Of a stretch of 64,000 nucleotides of DNA, positions 29,601 to 40,257 are shown one piece after another (the first letter of the stretch is position 1; every line of letters begins with the position of its first letter). The stretch is taken from contig CAIIXF020000012.1 in assembly GCA_903813345.2 (NCBI GenBank), positions 25,060,684-25,124,683 on the forward strand, in the 5' to 3' direction. Under the pieces are notes generated by a model. That model did no database searches, had not been told where the DNA came from, and worked only from the letters and a program-made list of their open reading frames with translations. Source of the DNA: Owenia fusiformis. Lineage: Eukaryota > Annelida > Polychaeta > Sabellida > Oweniidae. The position numbers were made by a program, and so were the translations under genes.

Positions 29601-32600
29601 GAAAAAATCAAAGGAATTGAAATTGATAACACAGAGTATAAAATATCACAATCAGCAGATGATACATCATTATTTATGAAAGACAAAGCATCCATAAGTG
29701 AAGCATTAAAAACCATTAAACAATTTTCAAAATACTCAGGCCTACAACTCAATTTAAATAAAACAGAAGGAATATGGCTTGGAACCAATCGTGCTTTTGA
29801 AAGTAAATTTGAAAATATTAATTTTACAGATGAACCTGTAAGATATTTAGGCATATACATAGGTCATAATGAAAATAAATGCTATGATTTAAACTGGAAT
29901 GAGAAAATAAATGACCTTGAAAAAACATTAGATTCTTGGAAAAAACGCTACCTTACTTTATTTGGAAAAATCACTATTATAAAGTCTTTAGCCATATCAA
30001 AACTTGTATATTCAGCATCTATTTTATCATTTAAAGAAGAAATTATTAAACGAATTAACAATTTAATATACAACTTTTTATGGGATGGGAAGAAAGACAA
30101 GATAAGACGAACTATTGTAATAAACTCTATAGACAGTGGAGGTCTAAACATGTTAGATTTTCAATCACAGCTAAATGCTCTAAAAGCTGTATGGATTAGT
30201 CGTATATATGACAAAAAAACACATTTAATAAAATTCCGTACTTTTATTTTAGCAAACTGGCTCCGAATATGGACATTTTATTAAAAATGAATGTTTTCTC
30301 TAATGAGCATCTTGATAGACTGCCTGTGTTCTATAAACAAGTTCTAAAAGCATATAATAGTTGTAAAGACCATGATATAATCAATAAATTAAAACACCAT
30401 GAAATAATCCAACAAACCATATGGAATAACAGATTATTTCAATTGAAAGGCAAACCACTTTTCTTCAAACCTTGGATAGATAGTGATATTATCTATGTCA
30501 AAGATCTCATAACTCAAAATGAATTTTTAAATGTTAACTATATTTTTGAAAAGTTAAAAAATAAAAAAAATTGGATTTCTGAATATTTTCAAGTCCTAAC
30601 TGTAATGAAATCAATAAAATGCTTTATTAATATAGAACAAGTAAAATTCACAAATATACCAAGAAAACCCAACTTTAAAGTAAAAAACATCCAATTAGAC
30701 TTTAGAGGTAAAAAATCCAATTTCTTTTATACAATACTGAAAAATAAAAAATCTGAAAAATGGTTTACCTACAAGAAATGGGAAAGAGATTTTTGTATTA
30801 CAAATGAAGGTAAAATAGATGAAATAAATTGGCCAAATTTTTTTACTAGCAAGATAATAAAAGTTAAAGACAAAAAAATTGCCAATTTTAACTTCAAAAT
30901 AATTAACAATATTCTTCCTGGATTAACTGACTTATTTCTCTATGGGATAACAGATAATTATCATTGTAGTATTTGCAATAATTTATGTGACTTGAAACAT
31001 ATTATTTTTGAATGTTCCTTAGCAAAAGATATATGGGCACTGATACATAAAACATGTGGCCTTAATATTTCTTACAGAAAAATTATAATTGGTTATAATG
31101 GCCATGACTCATATACACATTTTTTAAATTATTTTATCAGCATTGTTACAAACAGTATTTATAAATCATATATTTTAGAATTGAATAGTAAAAAACAAAG
31201 AACATTTGAAAGCATGATTTCATTGATAAAATATGAAATTAATTACAGAAAAAATGTATTTTATTGTTCAAAGTGGAATTTTGTATCAAAACTATTAAAA
31301 TGAAAATTGTATGAATTATCTACTTTATGTCATTGTTTATGTTATGTAAAATAACCAAAAGTTGAATAAAGACTATTTTAAAAAAAAAAAAAACATAATG
31401 TTTTATAGTCTCAGGGATGTTGCACTGAGGACAATTAGGAGAGTCTACATTTGGGTTGATCTTATTCTGATGGTTGTTAAGCTTGGTATGACCTGATATG
31501 ATCTGATTTATCAAAGTGCGTGATTTTCTATTACCAATAGCTAGAATGGGCTTTTTATCTTGGACCATGGTGATACTTGATTGCACATGACTGACCTTGG
31601 CAGAATTATTATATCTTCTCTGCCATATTGATAGTGAGTTGTCTTTAATATATTTATATGCAGCTGATTTGGTTGTCTTAGCTGCTTTGAGTTTGTTTGT
31701 CTTTGAGTTTGTTTTGCTGCTTTCTTTGCTGATTTATCTGCCAGTTCATTTCCTGATATCCCAAGATGACCCAGAACCCAGTGGATATTGATGATTTTGC
31801 CCTGGCTGGAGAGTATTTTGCATTTCTCTCTAATAATCAGAATGTCCTTGTTAAGTGTTCTTAGTTTAGTGGCAATAAATGCTGATGTTACCGCAGGTTG
31901 ACAGTCACTTAATATGATGATATTGTTGTTAGTCTTATTAGTGAAAAGGAATTCCATCGCCAATCTTAGAGCGAGAATCTCAGCCTGGTGGTTGTTTCCT
32001 TTTTGTATCCCTGGTTTACCCAAACAGATCGGTGTACAAGATAGGCCATTTAATGTAAATTATGGCCGCAGCTCCAGTTGGTCCTGGATTACCCTGGATT
32101 ACCTTGTGCCGATACAGACAATTTGGATTCAGACCAATAAGATCTGGACGATTGTGATTTGGACAATAGGGTTTTGTAGGAATGTGAAGTGGACTATGTA
32201 GACTTGGACGTTTTGGACCAATGGAATTTGGATGATTAGGATCCAGTACAAAAAATGTATTCTAAATTTGTTGTTTTAGCTAGACAGTATAATATTCTTG
32301 ATATTGTACAAATATCATCGTTGGTAGATATTTAAAATTCTTCAATAGCCCCACTTCTCATGTACGCCCGGTATTATTCGCGAGATTTAATTTCGCGAAT
32401 TTTGCGAAAACACGATTTAGCGGCTATTAAATTTCGCGAATTTCACAAGTTTGAAATTCATTTTATTCCAGGAATTCTCGAGCTACTCGTGTGTAAATTA
32501 AGTTAGATGTACAGTAATTGCACTTACCTGATGTCATATTTGGATGAGATTTACAATAACTGGGATCTTTATCATCGGCAAGCTGCATATCAACCTCTAT

Positions 32601-35600
32601 TGCATCGTCATTTTTTAATATTAAAGCAAAAGTGCGTGGCTCCCATAATAACTTTACCGTACTTCATACTGTATTTTATCGTATATTCGGGGATGCGCAC
32701 ATGCTCTTTCATTGCCGCGCATGCGCATAGTAAAGTCATGGAGTTGCACAGTACTATTGAAGTACTATAACTCGATCCAAACTAGTAGAGAAAACTCATA
32801 AAGCAACAGCGAACATTGGGATACAGTACTAGTATCCATTTCAATGGCAAATGAGGTCAGTTTATAAAATTGGTTATCGAACGTGCCAATAGGAAACGTT
32901 TTACCCAAAACAAAATGCATCAGAGCCCCGGGCAAAAACAAATTCCCAGGGATTTAATTGGCAATTTTGCGACGATAATTTTTCGCGATTTTAACACCCT
33001 CGCGAATAGCGCGAAACTAAATCGCACGCGAATAATACCGGGCGTACAGTAGTTTACACATGAATGAGATCCCACTAGTACCAATATGAAATTCTTCTTT
33101 ACGCCACTTCTTGTTGATTTACATATGCGATCTCGCAAAAATAAGTAGGTCAATAAAAGACAGTGCATACACGATATTGATAGAGAGAAAATGATTTACA
33201 GCACAAATCCATTATTATTATGAAGCAAAACAACGTAGCTATATATGGCGCAAGAATTTTCCAGATTAGACAAGTTGCTCTGAGAAAAAGCTCCGGAGTT
33301 TTCAAGCTTCAACTTTAATTTGCAATTTTTTATACAATAGTTACTGTTCCTCTTCGATATCAAATTTATATTAAAGAATTTAGAAATGCTTTAAGTCCAT
33401 ATCACTTTTTCCATCAATCAAATTAAAGAAATAAATCATCAAAGGCCACAAATTGTATGGATAAATACATGGGAAATGTTTGTTTGTATATTTTGCATTT
33501 CTTTTGGTCTCGGTAATAAAAAGTGTGGCCTCTTGTATTTTGATGCTACAGATTATGTTGTCCAGCTTAGGAAGAAAAATACAAACACAGAATCAAACTG
33601 CTATTTTTTTTTTGTCTCATTGTTATGTAATAATTAATTATTTCAGTTTGATTCAAATATAATCTTATTTCTGAAGAAGTAGGATGGATATCCTACGAAA
33701 CGTCAAAAAGAGGAATAAATATCTCTGAGAAAGAAAATCAACAACTTTGTACAAACTGCTATTGCTTGTGCAGAACGTGTTGAAAAGGGTACCCCCCCCC
33801 CCCTGGGGACCCCCCAGATGTTGAGGATCCCTGTCACTGGCATATAACATACAAAATCATCCTGTGAATAGCATTTATGATTTGTTCCTCACAGAAACTT
33901 TTATATATATATATATGTATTTTAATTTTGCCAGGCCTTCGCCACCACCAGCCCGAGCCCGTGCCCCAGCCCCACCCCCGAGGCAAACCTCACCTGCTGT
34001 TGCCCCCCAAGCAGCCCCAGCCCCAATGATGGCTCAGCCTAAACAGCCAGGGATGATGGCACAAGTTGCATCCACAGCTGCTGGTGTAGCTATAGGATCA
34101 GCAGTGGTAAGAACACTTAATTACCAGTATTCATTTGAGATTATATTTAAGATCATAATGTAGATATGATCAGTGGTAAGAACGCTTTGTAGAAATTCAA
34201 ATTTACTACAAGCATTCATTTGAGATTATATTTTAGTATGATCAGTGGTTAGTACTTTGTTAGAACTCAACTTTATTATCAGTATTCATTTGAGATTATA
34301 TATTAGATTGTATGTCAGTGGTAAGACCGCTTTGTAGAAATTCAACTTTACTACAAGCATTCATTTGAGATTATATTTTAGTATGATCAGTGGTTAGTAC
34401 TTTGTTAGAACTCAACTTTATTATCAGTATTCATTTGAGATTATATATTAGATTGTATGTCAGTGGTAAGACCGCTTTGTAGAAATTCAACTTTACTACA
34501 AGCATTCATTTGAGATTATATTTTAGTATGATCAGTGGTTAGTACTTGTTAGAACTCAACTTTATTATCAGTATTCATTTGAGATTATATTTTAGATTAT
34601 ATGTCAGTGGTAAGAATGCTTTGTAGAAATTCAACTTTACTACAAGCATTTATTTGAGATTATATTTTAGTATGATCAGTGGTTAGTACTTGTTAGAACT
34701 CAACTTTATTATCAGTATTCATTTGAGATTATATTTTAGATTATATGTCAGTGGTAAGAATGCTTTGTAGAAATTCAACTTTACTACAAGCATTCATTTG
34801 AGATTATATTTTAGTATGATCAGTGGTTAGTACTTTGTTAGAACTCAACTTTATTATCAGTATTCATTTGAGATTATATATTAGATTGTATGTCAGTGGT
34901 AAGACCGCTTTGTAGAAATTCAACTTTACTACAAGCATTCATTTGAGATTATATTTTAGTATGATCAGTGGTTAGTACTTGTTAGAACTCAACTTTATTA
35001 TCAGTATTCATTTGAGATTATATTTTAGATTATATGTCAGTGGTAAGAATGCTTTGTAGAAATTCAACTTTACTACAAGCATTCATTTGAGATTATATTT
35101 TAGTATGATCAGTGGTTAGTACTTGTTAGAACTCAACTTTATTATCAGTATTCATTTGAGATTATATTTTAGATTATATGTCAGTGGTAAGAATGCTTTG
35201 TAGAAATTCAACTTTAATACAAGCATTCATTTGAGATTATATTTTAGATTATATGTCAGTGGTAAGACCGCTTTGTAGAAATTCAACTTTAATACAAGCA
35301 TTCATTTGAGATTATATTTTAGTATGATCAGTGGTTAGTACTTTGTTAGAACTCAACTTTATTACCAGTATTCATTTGAGATTATATTTTAGATATGTTT
35401 ATATTTCTGTGGTTAGAATGCTTGTAAGAACTGTACATTATTTAGTATTTACATGTATTTACAAGTTCTATTGGAGGCTATTGAGTTTCTTTATGGACTT
35501 TGAGCTCTTAATAGAAGATTACATTTCATCAGGCTTTAAGATAATATATGCTGCATGATTAATATTACATGAGCTCACATCTCAGTGTATTTTTGCTAAT

Positions 35601-37588
35601 CATTCTTAATTTTTTATTTACCCCTTATGATTATAAATATAAAAGTTGGAAATTCACACAATTTATTTTCTGTAAAATTTAAGTTTGTTTTGCAGTGTAC
35701 TTTTTACATACACACATTTATGTTGGAGAAAAGTCTTTGCACTAATGTTATGTTTACACTTTTAAAAATAAATAAATAAAGAATAAAAAAAGAATTGTTG
35801 AATATCTTATCCTAATTTAATTGATTTGAGACAAAGATAACTATAGTGAAATAGTGTCCTCGCATGCTTTAAATTAAGTGCTTTTAATTGTCATTTTTGA
35901 TTCAATTCTGTGTATCTTTCATATCATAGATTGATTGATCATTAATTCCACATTTTATTTTTAGGGTCATACTATAGGACATATGATGACTAGTGGAGGA
36001 GGGAGTAACGAGGCTGCACCACAAGCGGAACAGCCTCAACAGCCACAACAGCCAATGCAACAACAGCCCTACCAGCAAGCCCCAATGTCCTATATGGACC
36101 AACAGGCTCAGCAGACCCAAGGGGGTGTCTGCCAATTTGAACTGAAGCAATTTATTGAATGTGCCCAAAATCAAAGTGATGTATCTCTCTGCCAGGGTTT
36201 TAATGAAGCTTTGCGACAGTGCAAGGTGGCCAATGGTGAGTAGTGAATTTCATGAATAAAATACCAAATAGGACACTGGATGCAAGTATAAAATCTCTCA
36301 TTAAAGGTTTCTCATTAAAGGCTGTCTACTAAACAAAATTGAAAAAATGGAATAACCATCACTTGCAAAATCTCATGGTGTAATCAAATCACTAGCCATT
36401 GCTTAATTGACCTTTTTCCATATAAATGAAAAATAGATGGCATCATGGGTATTGGTAGGGCTAGAATACATGTAAATGTATTGCCAGAGTCACTTAATTT
36501 CTTGATTTAAGAAGTAATTTCATTTGGATCAACTTAAAACACCATTGAAATATAACTATATGATCTTATTGACATGTGGATTGTGATTTCACATTAGAAT
36601 TGTGATCCTTGTAAGAGTAAATGAACTTTTAAAGGTTTTTCAGCATTGTGTCAATGGGGATTTAGCCCGACCTTTTTTAGACAACTAGTAAATCATTAGA
36701 ATTTGAATAAAGGTAAATAATGGTGTTTTGATAGAAAATTACACACAGATTTTAAAATGCCTTCAAATAGAAGAAAATGTTAGTCTTTAATGGTTAAAAT
36801 GCAGATCTCCTAAAATCTCATTAAAAATGAGACTTTAACGAGATTTCAAAGCTATAGGGAAAAAGGACCATTATGAGCATGATCGTTTATAAGGGGTGGT
36901 GATGTGATGTTGTAAAGAAAACATTTTTGGAGCTTTTTATAAGAAAACTCTCTGATATTGATAACCTTACCCTTGATGTTAAAAGGACAAGTTTATCCCA
37001 TATGTTCCATTCCAATTATATTTTTAACTAATGAGGTCTTATGAGATCTATTATTCGAATATATTGATAATCAATTTTCAATTCAATGCGTTTATGAGAT
37101 CTAGAATTTGAATATATTGATAATCAATTTTCAATTCAATGCGTTTATGAGATCTAGAATTTGAATATATTGATAATCAATTTTCAATTCAATGCGTTTA
37201 TGAGATCTAGAATTTGAATATATTGATAATCAATTTTCAATTCAATGCGCTTATGAGATCTAGGATTTGAATATATTGATAATCAATTTTCAATTTAATG
37301 GGTTTGTGAGATCTAGGATTTGAATATACTGATAATCAATGTCAATTCAATGCATTAATGAGATCTAGAATTTGAATATATTGATAATCAATTTTCAATT
37401 CAATGCGTTTATGAGATCTAGCATTTGAATACCTCCTGATAATCAATTTTCAATTCAATACGCTTATGAGATCTAGGATTTGAATATATTGATAATCAAT
37501 TTTCAATTCAATGCGTATGATTTCTAGAATTTGAATATACTGATTATCATAACATTTATTTATTTGTGTTCTTTTAGGCTTGCAGTAA
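26638..37588 (+). CDS. CHCHD2: CHCHD2/CHCHD10-type twin CX9C mitochondrial protein, 4 exons
   Basis: Coding exons: 26638-26672, 33935-34106, 35965-36235, 37578-37588. All introns are GT-AG and phases match, giving 489 nt and 162 residues (human CHCHD2 has 151). The N-terminus [17 protein letters not shown] is basic and proline-rich, as in the family's mitochondrial-targeting start. Then comes a glycine/alanine-rich helix at about 53-77 ([20 protein letters not shown]), a Gln/Pro-rich linker, and a CHCH domain with two CX9C pairs, C125-C135 and C145-C155. The protein ends ANGLQ, close to the vertebrate ANGLA end. Family members act in the mitochondrial intermembrane space at cristae and on respiration, and CHCHD2 also acts as a nuclear co-activator. 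CHCHD2 versus CHCHD10 is not separable here; many invertebrates have one gene. Intron 1 is 7.3 kb and full of LINEs. Confidence 0.93.
26673..28096. other. CHCHD2 intron 1, proximal part; nothing firmly recognised
   Basis: Intronic sequence with a few short palindromes (for example around GTACGAGTACGAG near 27550). No exon or element boundaries could be supported. Confidence 0.4.
28309..31393 (+). mobile_element. 5'-truncated Tx1/L1-like LINE, 3.1 kb
   Basis: The 16-base direct repeat ACATAATGTTTTATAG stands at 28293-28308 and 31393-31408. The right copy directly follows a poly(A) run. The element starts inside ORF2 just after the endonuclease, at [11 protein letters not shown], a wording typical of L1/Tx1 elements. 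The 3' untranslated region is short and ends with AATAAAG before the A-run. The high A content and intact reading over most of the length suggest a fairly young insertion into the older minus-strand LINE. Confidence 0.88.
28311..31303 (+). CDS. LINE ORF2 remnant: reverse transcriptase and C-terminal zinc-knuckle region
   Basis: One frame runs from 28311 to a stop at 30284, and the rest continues in another frame from about 30269 to 31303, so there is one frameshift near 30250. The first part holds a basic coiled coil, then [63 protein letters not shown] and the active-site box. That box reads QSADDT: the usual aromatic residue of (Y/F)ADD is Ser, while both aspartates remain. The second part holds a CX2C/H/C-type knuckle ([17 protein letters not shown]) near the C-terminus. 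The first ATG in the long frame (28416) is internal and not a true start, because the 5' end was lost on insertion. Wording of the RT motifs points to the Tx1 branch of L1-like LINEs. Confidence 0.85.
31541..32023 (-). CDS. RNase H domain of the older LINE (partial)
   Basis: A 160-codon frame on the minus strand starting [16 protein letters not shown]. It contains three of the usual RNase H signature boxes ([18 protein letters not shown]). The box with the first catalytic aspartate would lie upstream, where [13 protein letters not shown] is still visible in another frame (about 32040-32090). The frame ends where it shifts into the knuckle-coding frame. A transposon relic, not a host gene. Confidence 0.8.
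   Translation of the reverse strand: MGKPGIQKGNNHQAEILALRLAMEFLFTNKTNNNIIILSDCQPAVTSAFIATKLRTLNKDILIIREKCKILSSQGKIINIHWVLGHLGISGNELADKSAKKAAKQTQRQTNSKQLRQPNQLHINILKTTHYQYGREDIIILPRSVMCNQVSPWSKIKSPF
32361..33048. mobile_element. 688-bp MITE with CG-rich ends in CHCHD2 intron 1
   Basis: The ends TGTACGCCCGGTATTATTCG and CGAATAATACCGGGCGTACA are perfect inverted repeats of 20 bases. The arms continue through repeated TTCGCGAA / TTTCGCGA words. The interior also holds a GCGCATGCGCA word. No transposase frame. Confidence 0.8.
33655..33722 (+). ncRNA. Hammerhead-ribozyme-like motif (candidate)
   Basis: The core CTGAAGA (33671-33677) fits the CUGANGA box. It is followed by GTAGGA, a 6-base loop and TCCTAC, which form a perfect 6-bp stem II, and then by GAAAC (33697-33701) and GTC. 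Between GAAA and the cleavage-type UC lies only the self-complementary ACGT, which suits the very short, dimer-type stem III known from newt satellite and Penelope-like hammerheads. The flanks TTATTT and AAAAAGAGGAATAAATAT could form an imperfect stem I. No reverse transcriptase was seen nearby. Function is unproven. Confidence 0.4.
34099..35400 (+). repeat. Intron-2 tandem array repeating the exon-2 splice donor
   Basis: About 18 units of roughly 72 bases, mostly arranged as 144-base pairs. Type A units carry CAGTGGTAAGA and type B units carry CAGTGGTTAGT; both continue to ATTCATTTGAGATTATATT. The first unit begins with the real end of exon 2 (TCAGCAGTG before GTAAGAAC at 34107), so the array appears to have grown from the exon-intron junction itself. 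About nine extra GTAAGA-type donor-like sites follow the true one. Confidence 0.9.
37049..37547. repeat. Minisatellite in CHCHD2 intron 3, about 53-bp units
   Basis: About ten near-identical units with the core GAATATATTGATAATCAA and TTTCAATTCAATGCGTTTA, each starting at GAGATCTAG. The array ends about 30 bases before the last coding exon (37578). Confidence 0.88.
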
Positions 37589-38122
37589 TGCTAGACTGAT
37601 TAGGAAATTGTAGACATCAGAAATAGGACAACTGAGACACGGAAATACTAAACCATTGGAACATTTTAGTAAAGACAAGCTAGGCAGTTTTATTTCAGTT
37701 TATTTTAAGAGACTTATCTGAATATTTTTTGATGCTTGTATTCCTGAATACAAATGTTGATAGTGATTTAAAGTAACTAATTAATAATATGTGGAGTCAG
37801 TTTTCGAAAATTATCGCTTGATTCATTGTTTTCCGGATTGTTACAATTGTTAGCCTTCACATGTGCTTACTACTGCATATAAATTCAAAATATTGATTGT
37901 TATCCTTTGAACTGCATAATCTAAGATAGACGAGAACTAAATTTAGACAAAACTTGTTATTGGTAAAAGTTGATGGTATATGAAAATAAACAGTATTTAT
38001 ATTATGTATAAATAAATTAAACAATTGTCCTGTTATCACTAGAATGTGAAGTTCGAGATGCACACATCAAAATTCAGGGTGACCTTAAAAACTGCAACCA
38101 TTTTTATGACTGTATGTCTGTG

Positions 38123-38310
38123 TATGTCACCACCAGAAGTGGTGTTATATTGTCACCACCAGAAGTGGTGTAATATTGTCACCACCAGAAGTGGTGTTAT
38201 ATTGTCACCACCAGAAGTGGTGTTATATTGTCACCAACTTTTCTGTGGACGGTGTTCAGTTGTCAACATCTGTAACAAATATGAGTTGGTGACATTTTGC
38301 ATGTTAATTC
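38123..38310 (-). repeat. GTCACCACC-family small element, copy 6 (reverse orientation)
   Basis: Reverse-oriented: TATGTCACCACC at the left and GTGACATTTTGCATGTTAAT at the right. The end block GTCACCACCAGAAGTGGTGT, itself a small palindrome, is tandemly repeated four times at about 25-27 base spacing. Confidence 0.7.
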
Positions 38311-38461
38311 TTTGTTTCGAAATTACTCTAAGTCCATTGTTGTTATTCACTACATTGAACCCCTTCTAGTAAATGATTCTGGTCAACTTTGAAGCCACAT
38401 AGAACCCACCCAAAGACAAGAGAGAACCAAATGATTGAAGAGTTGAAGCGACGGTTACATA

Positions 38462-39499
38462 CGAGGGGTGATCAGGAATTTCTGGACCGTTGGCTCTATT
38501 TTTGTCATTTCTTATTCTTTCTTAGTGATTTTGTCACACAATATAACTCAAATATATAGGATCACACCATGAACATTTCATTCTTCTGTGAAATCATTAT
38601 CTTTTTATTCTTGTTACCATGGTAACTGGTGAAGCGACGAGGTGGAGCTCAGAAAAATACCAAATTTGAAAAATCAACAGTAGTTTTACATGCCACTTTT
38701 TGACACTGTTTTCATTGCTGAATATGTTACAAACATACTGAAATAGGTTGTATTATATCATTAAGTATATCCATTAATGTTCATAGTAACTGTCATTATT
38801 CTTCCATCAATTCTAATCCTCCAAAGTAGTTACCAGCATTTTGTAAGCATTTGTTATCCCTTTTCACCCATTCCTGAAAGACGTGATACAGACCGTCTTT
38901 GCCGACAAAATGTAATTGTTTCCATCGGTTGTGGCCGTGTACCACCACGTATTCCCCAGACTTAGCTGGTTATGATTTCTATCTTTTCCCAACAGTGAAG
39001 ACCAAATTATGAGGTATCCACTTTGAGGACAGTAATGAGATCATTCAGGAATTCACACACCAATGTTACAAAGTAGGCAAAGACGGTCTGTATCTTTCAG
39101 GACTGGCTGAAAAGGCATAATATAACAAATGCTTACAAAGTACTGGTAACTACTTTGAAGGATTAGAATTGATAGAAGAATAATGACGAACATTAATGAA
39201 TATACTTAATGAAATAACACAACCTATTCAGTATGTCACATGTTCAGCAATGAATACAGTGTCCAAACATCATATAAAATTACTGTTGTTTTTCATTTGG
39301 TATTTTTTCTGAGCTCCACCTTGTCGCGCCACCAGTTACCATGGTAACAAAAATAATAGGATAATGATGTCATAGAACAATGAAATCTTCATGATGTGAT
39401 CCTATATATTTGGTTTATATTATGTGAAAAAATCAGTAAGAAAGGATAAATAATGGCCAAAATAGAGCTAACAGTCCAGAAATTCCTGATCACCCCTCG
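38462..39499. mobile_element. Mariner-type foldback element, 1038 bp
   Basis: TA flanks both sides (38460-38461 and 39500-39501). The ends CGAGGGGTGATCAGGAATTT and AAATTCCTGATCACCCCTCG are perfect inverted repeats, and the arms stay alike almost to the centre near 38980. Shared inner words include CAAATGCTTACAAAGTACT and AAGACGGTCTGTAT with their reverse complements. No intact transposase frame. The same terminal family as 14855-15916. Confidence 0.8.
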
Positions 39500-39502
39500 T
39501 AG

Positions 39503-39558
39503 TTCGCCATTTGTGGAAACGGTATCTGACTTTACCGTTGTCACGCTATTCCGGTGTG
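39503..39558. mobile_element. Terminal fragment of the CACACCGGAATA MITE
   Basis: Matches one end of the MITE at 11345-11868 (ATCTGACTTTACCGTTGTCA, GCTATTCCGGTGTG). It directly abuts the mariner-type element, so that insertion may have separated it from its other end. Confidence 0.7.
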
Positions 39559-40257
39559 ATATTGACTCACACTGTTTGATTGAAAATCGAAAACCAAAAG
39601 TCATATTGTGAATTCACGACCATATGTGATGAGATGAAATTATTCAATTAGAAACTTCTACACCTGACTTGCTTTCAAAAATATGACTACATTTAGTTGT
39701 TGATAGATAAGTTATGTTAGAGGTTCAACCATGGACTTCAAATGGTTCAACTTACCATAACTTCTTGTCTAGATCTTATAAGCTACTGTACGACCCAGGG
39801 CACAAAAACCAACGTTTCCTACTCTGTCATGATGATCTCACTGGTGTCTTGACCCAGGAGAAATGACTTATGAGTATGAGAATAGAATATAACGGTTTTC
39901 TGCCCAGTAATAAGAGGGCCATAAGAGTCCTTACCTTGCAGAAATGTTTCAAATGGAAAAGATCTTTTAGAATTCGCGGATATAGGCTTACTCCTTTTGG
40001 TTTTTGATTCATTCTCCCACATACGATTTTCTTAGACATAAAAGTGCGAATTTATCTTTAACCGGGAGCGCTTGAATGAAATAGTTGGTGAATCAAATCA
40101 TCCCATCATATTGATGGTATGGGACAAGTTTCACAGAGATATAAAGTCTAAAAATGTGTTAAAAGTGTACTTTCATTCTTGAAGTGCCGACAGAAATGCA
40201 ACATGCGCACACATACGAAAACTAAGTCACGTGACAGACTATACCCACCGTGATACG
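39559..40257. other. Intergenic stretch, nothing recognised
   Basis: Overlapping 67-70 codon frames near 39820-40040 have no recognisable content. No element boundaries were visible. Confidence 0.4.

Larger units (their letters stand above)
28097..32245 (-). mobile_element. Older RNase H-bearing LINE remnant, split by a later LINE
   Basis: On the minus strand, 32245-31409 and then 28292-28097 read as the C-terminal part of a non-LTR retrotransposon ORF2. First comes an RNase H domain ([45 protein letters not shown], keeping E, D, H and D active-site positions). Then a zinc-knuckle region ([17 protein letters not shown]), then a tail ending LALTKRF and a stop at 28097. The N-terminal RNase H part and the RT are missing, and the frame is broken near 31570-31590 and again upstream near 32040. 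The 3.1-kb Tx1-like LINE sits exactly inside the Cys-knuckle codons. RNase H after RT suggests an I/R1/Nimb/Ingi-like clade, unresolved. Confidence 0.75.

Noticed and set aside
34099-35400. CRISPR-like array
   Set aside because: Units repeat whole with no unique spacers and lie in an animal intron; a tandem array from the exon junction explains it.
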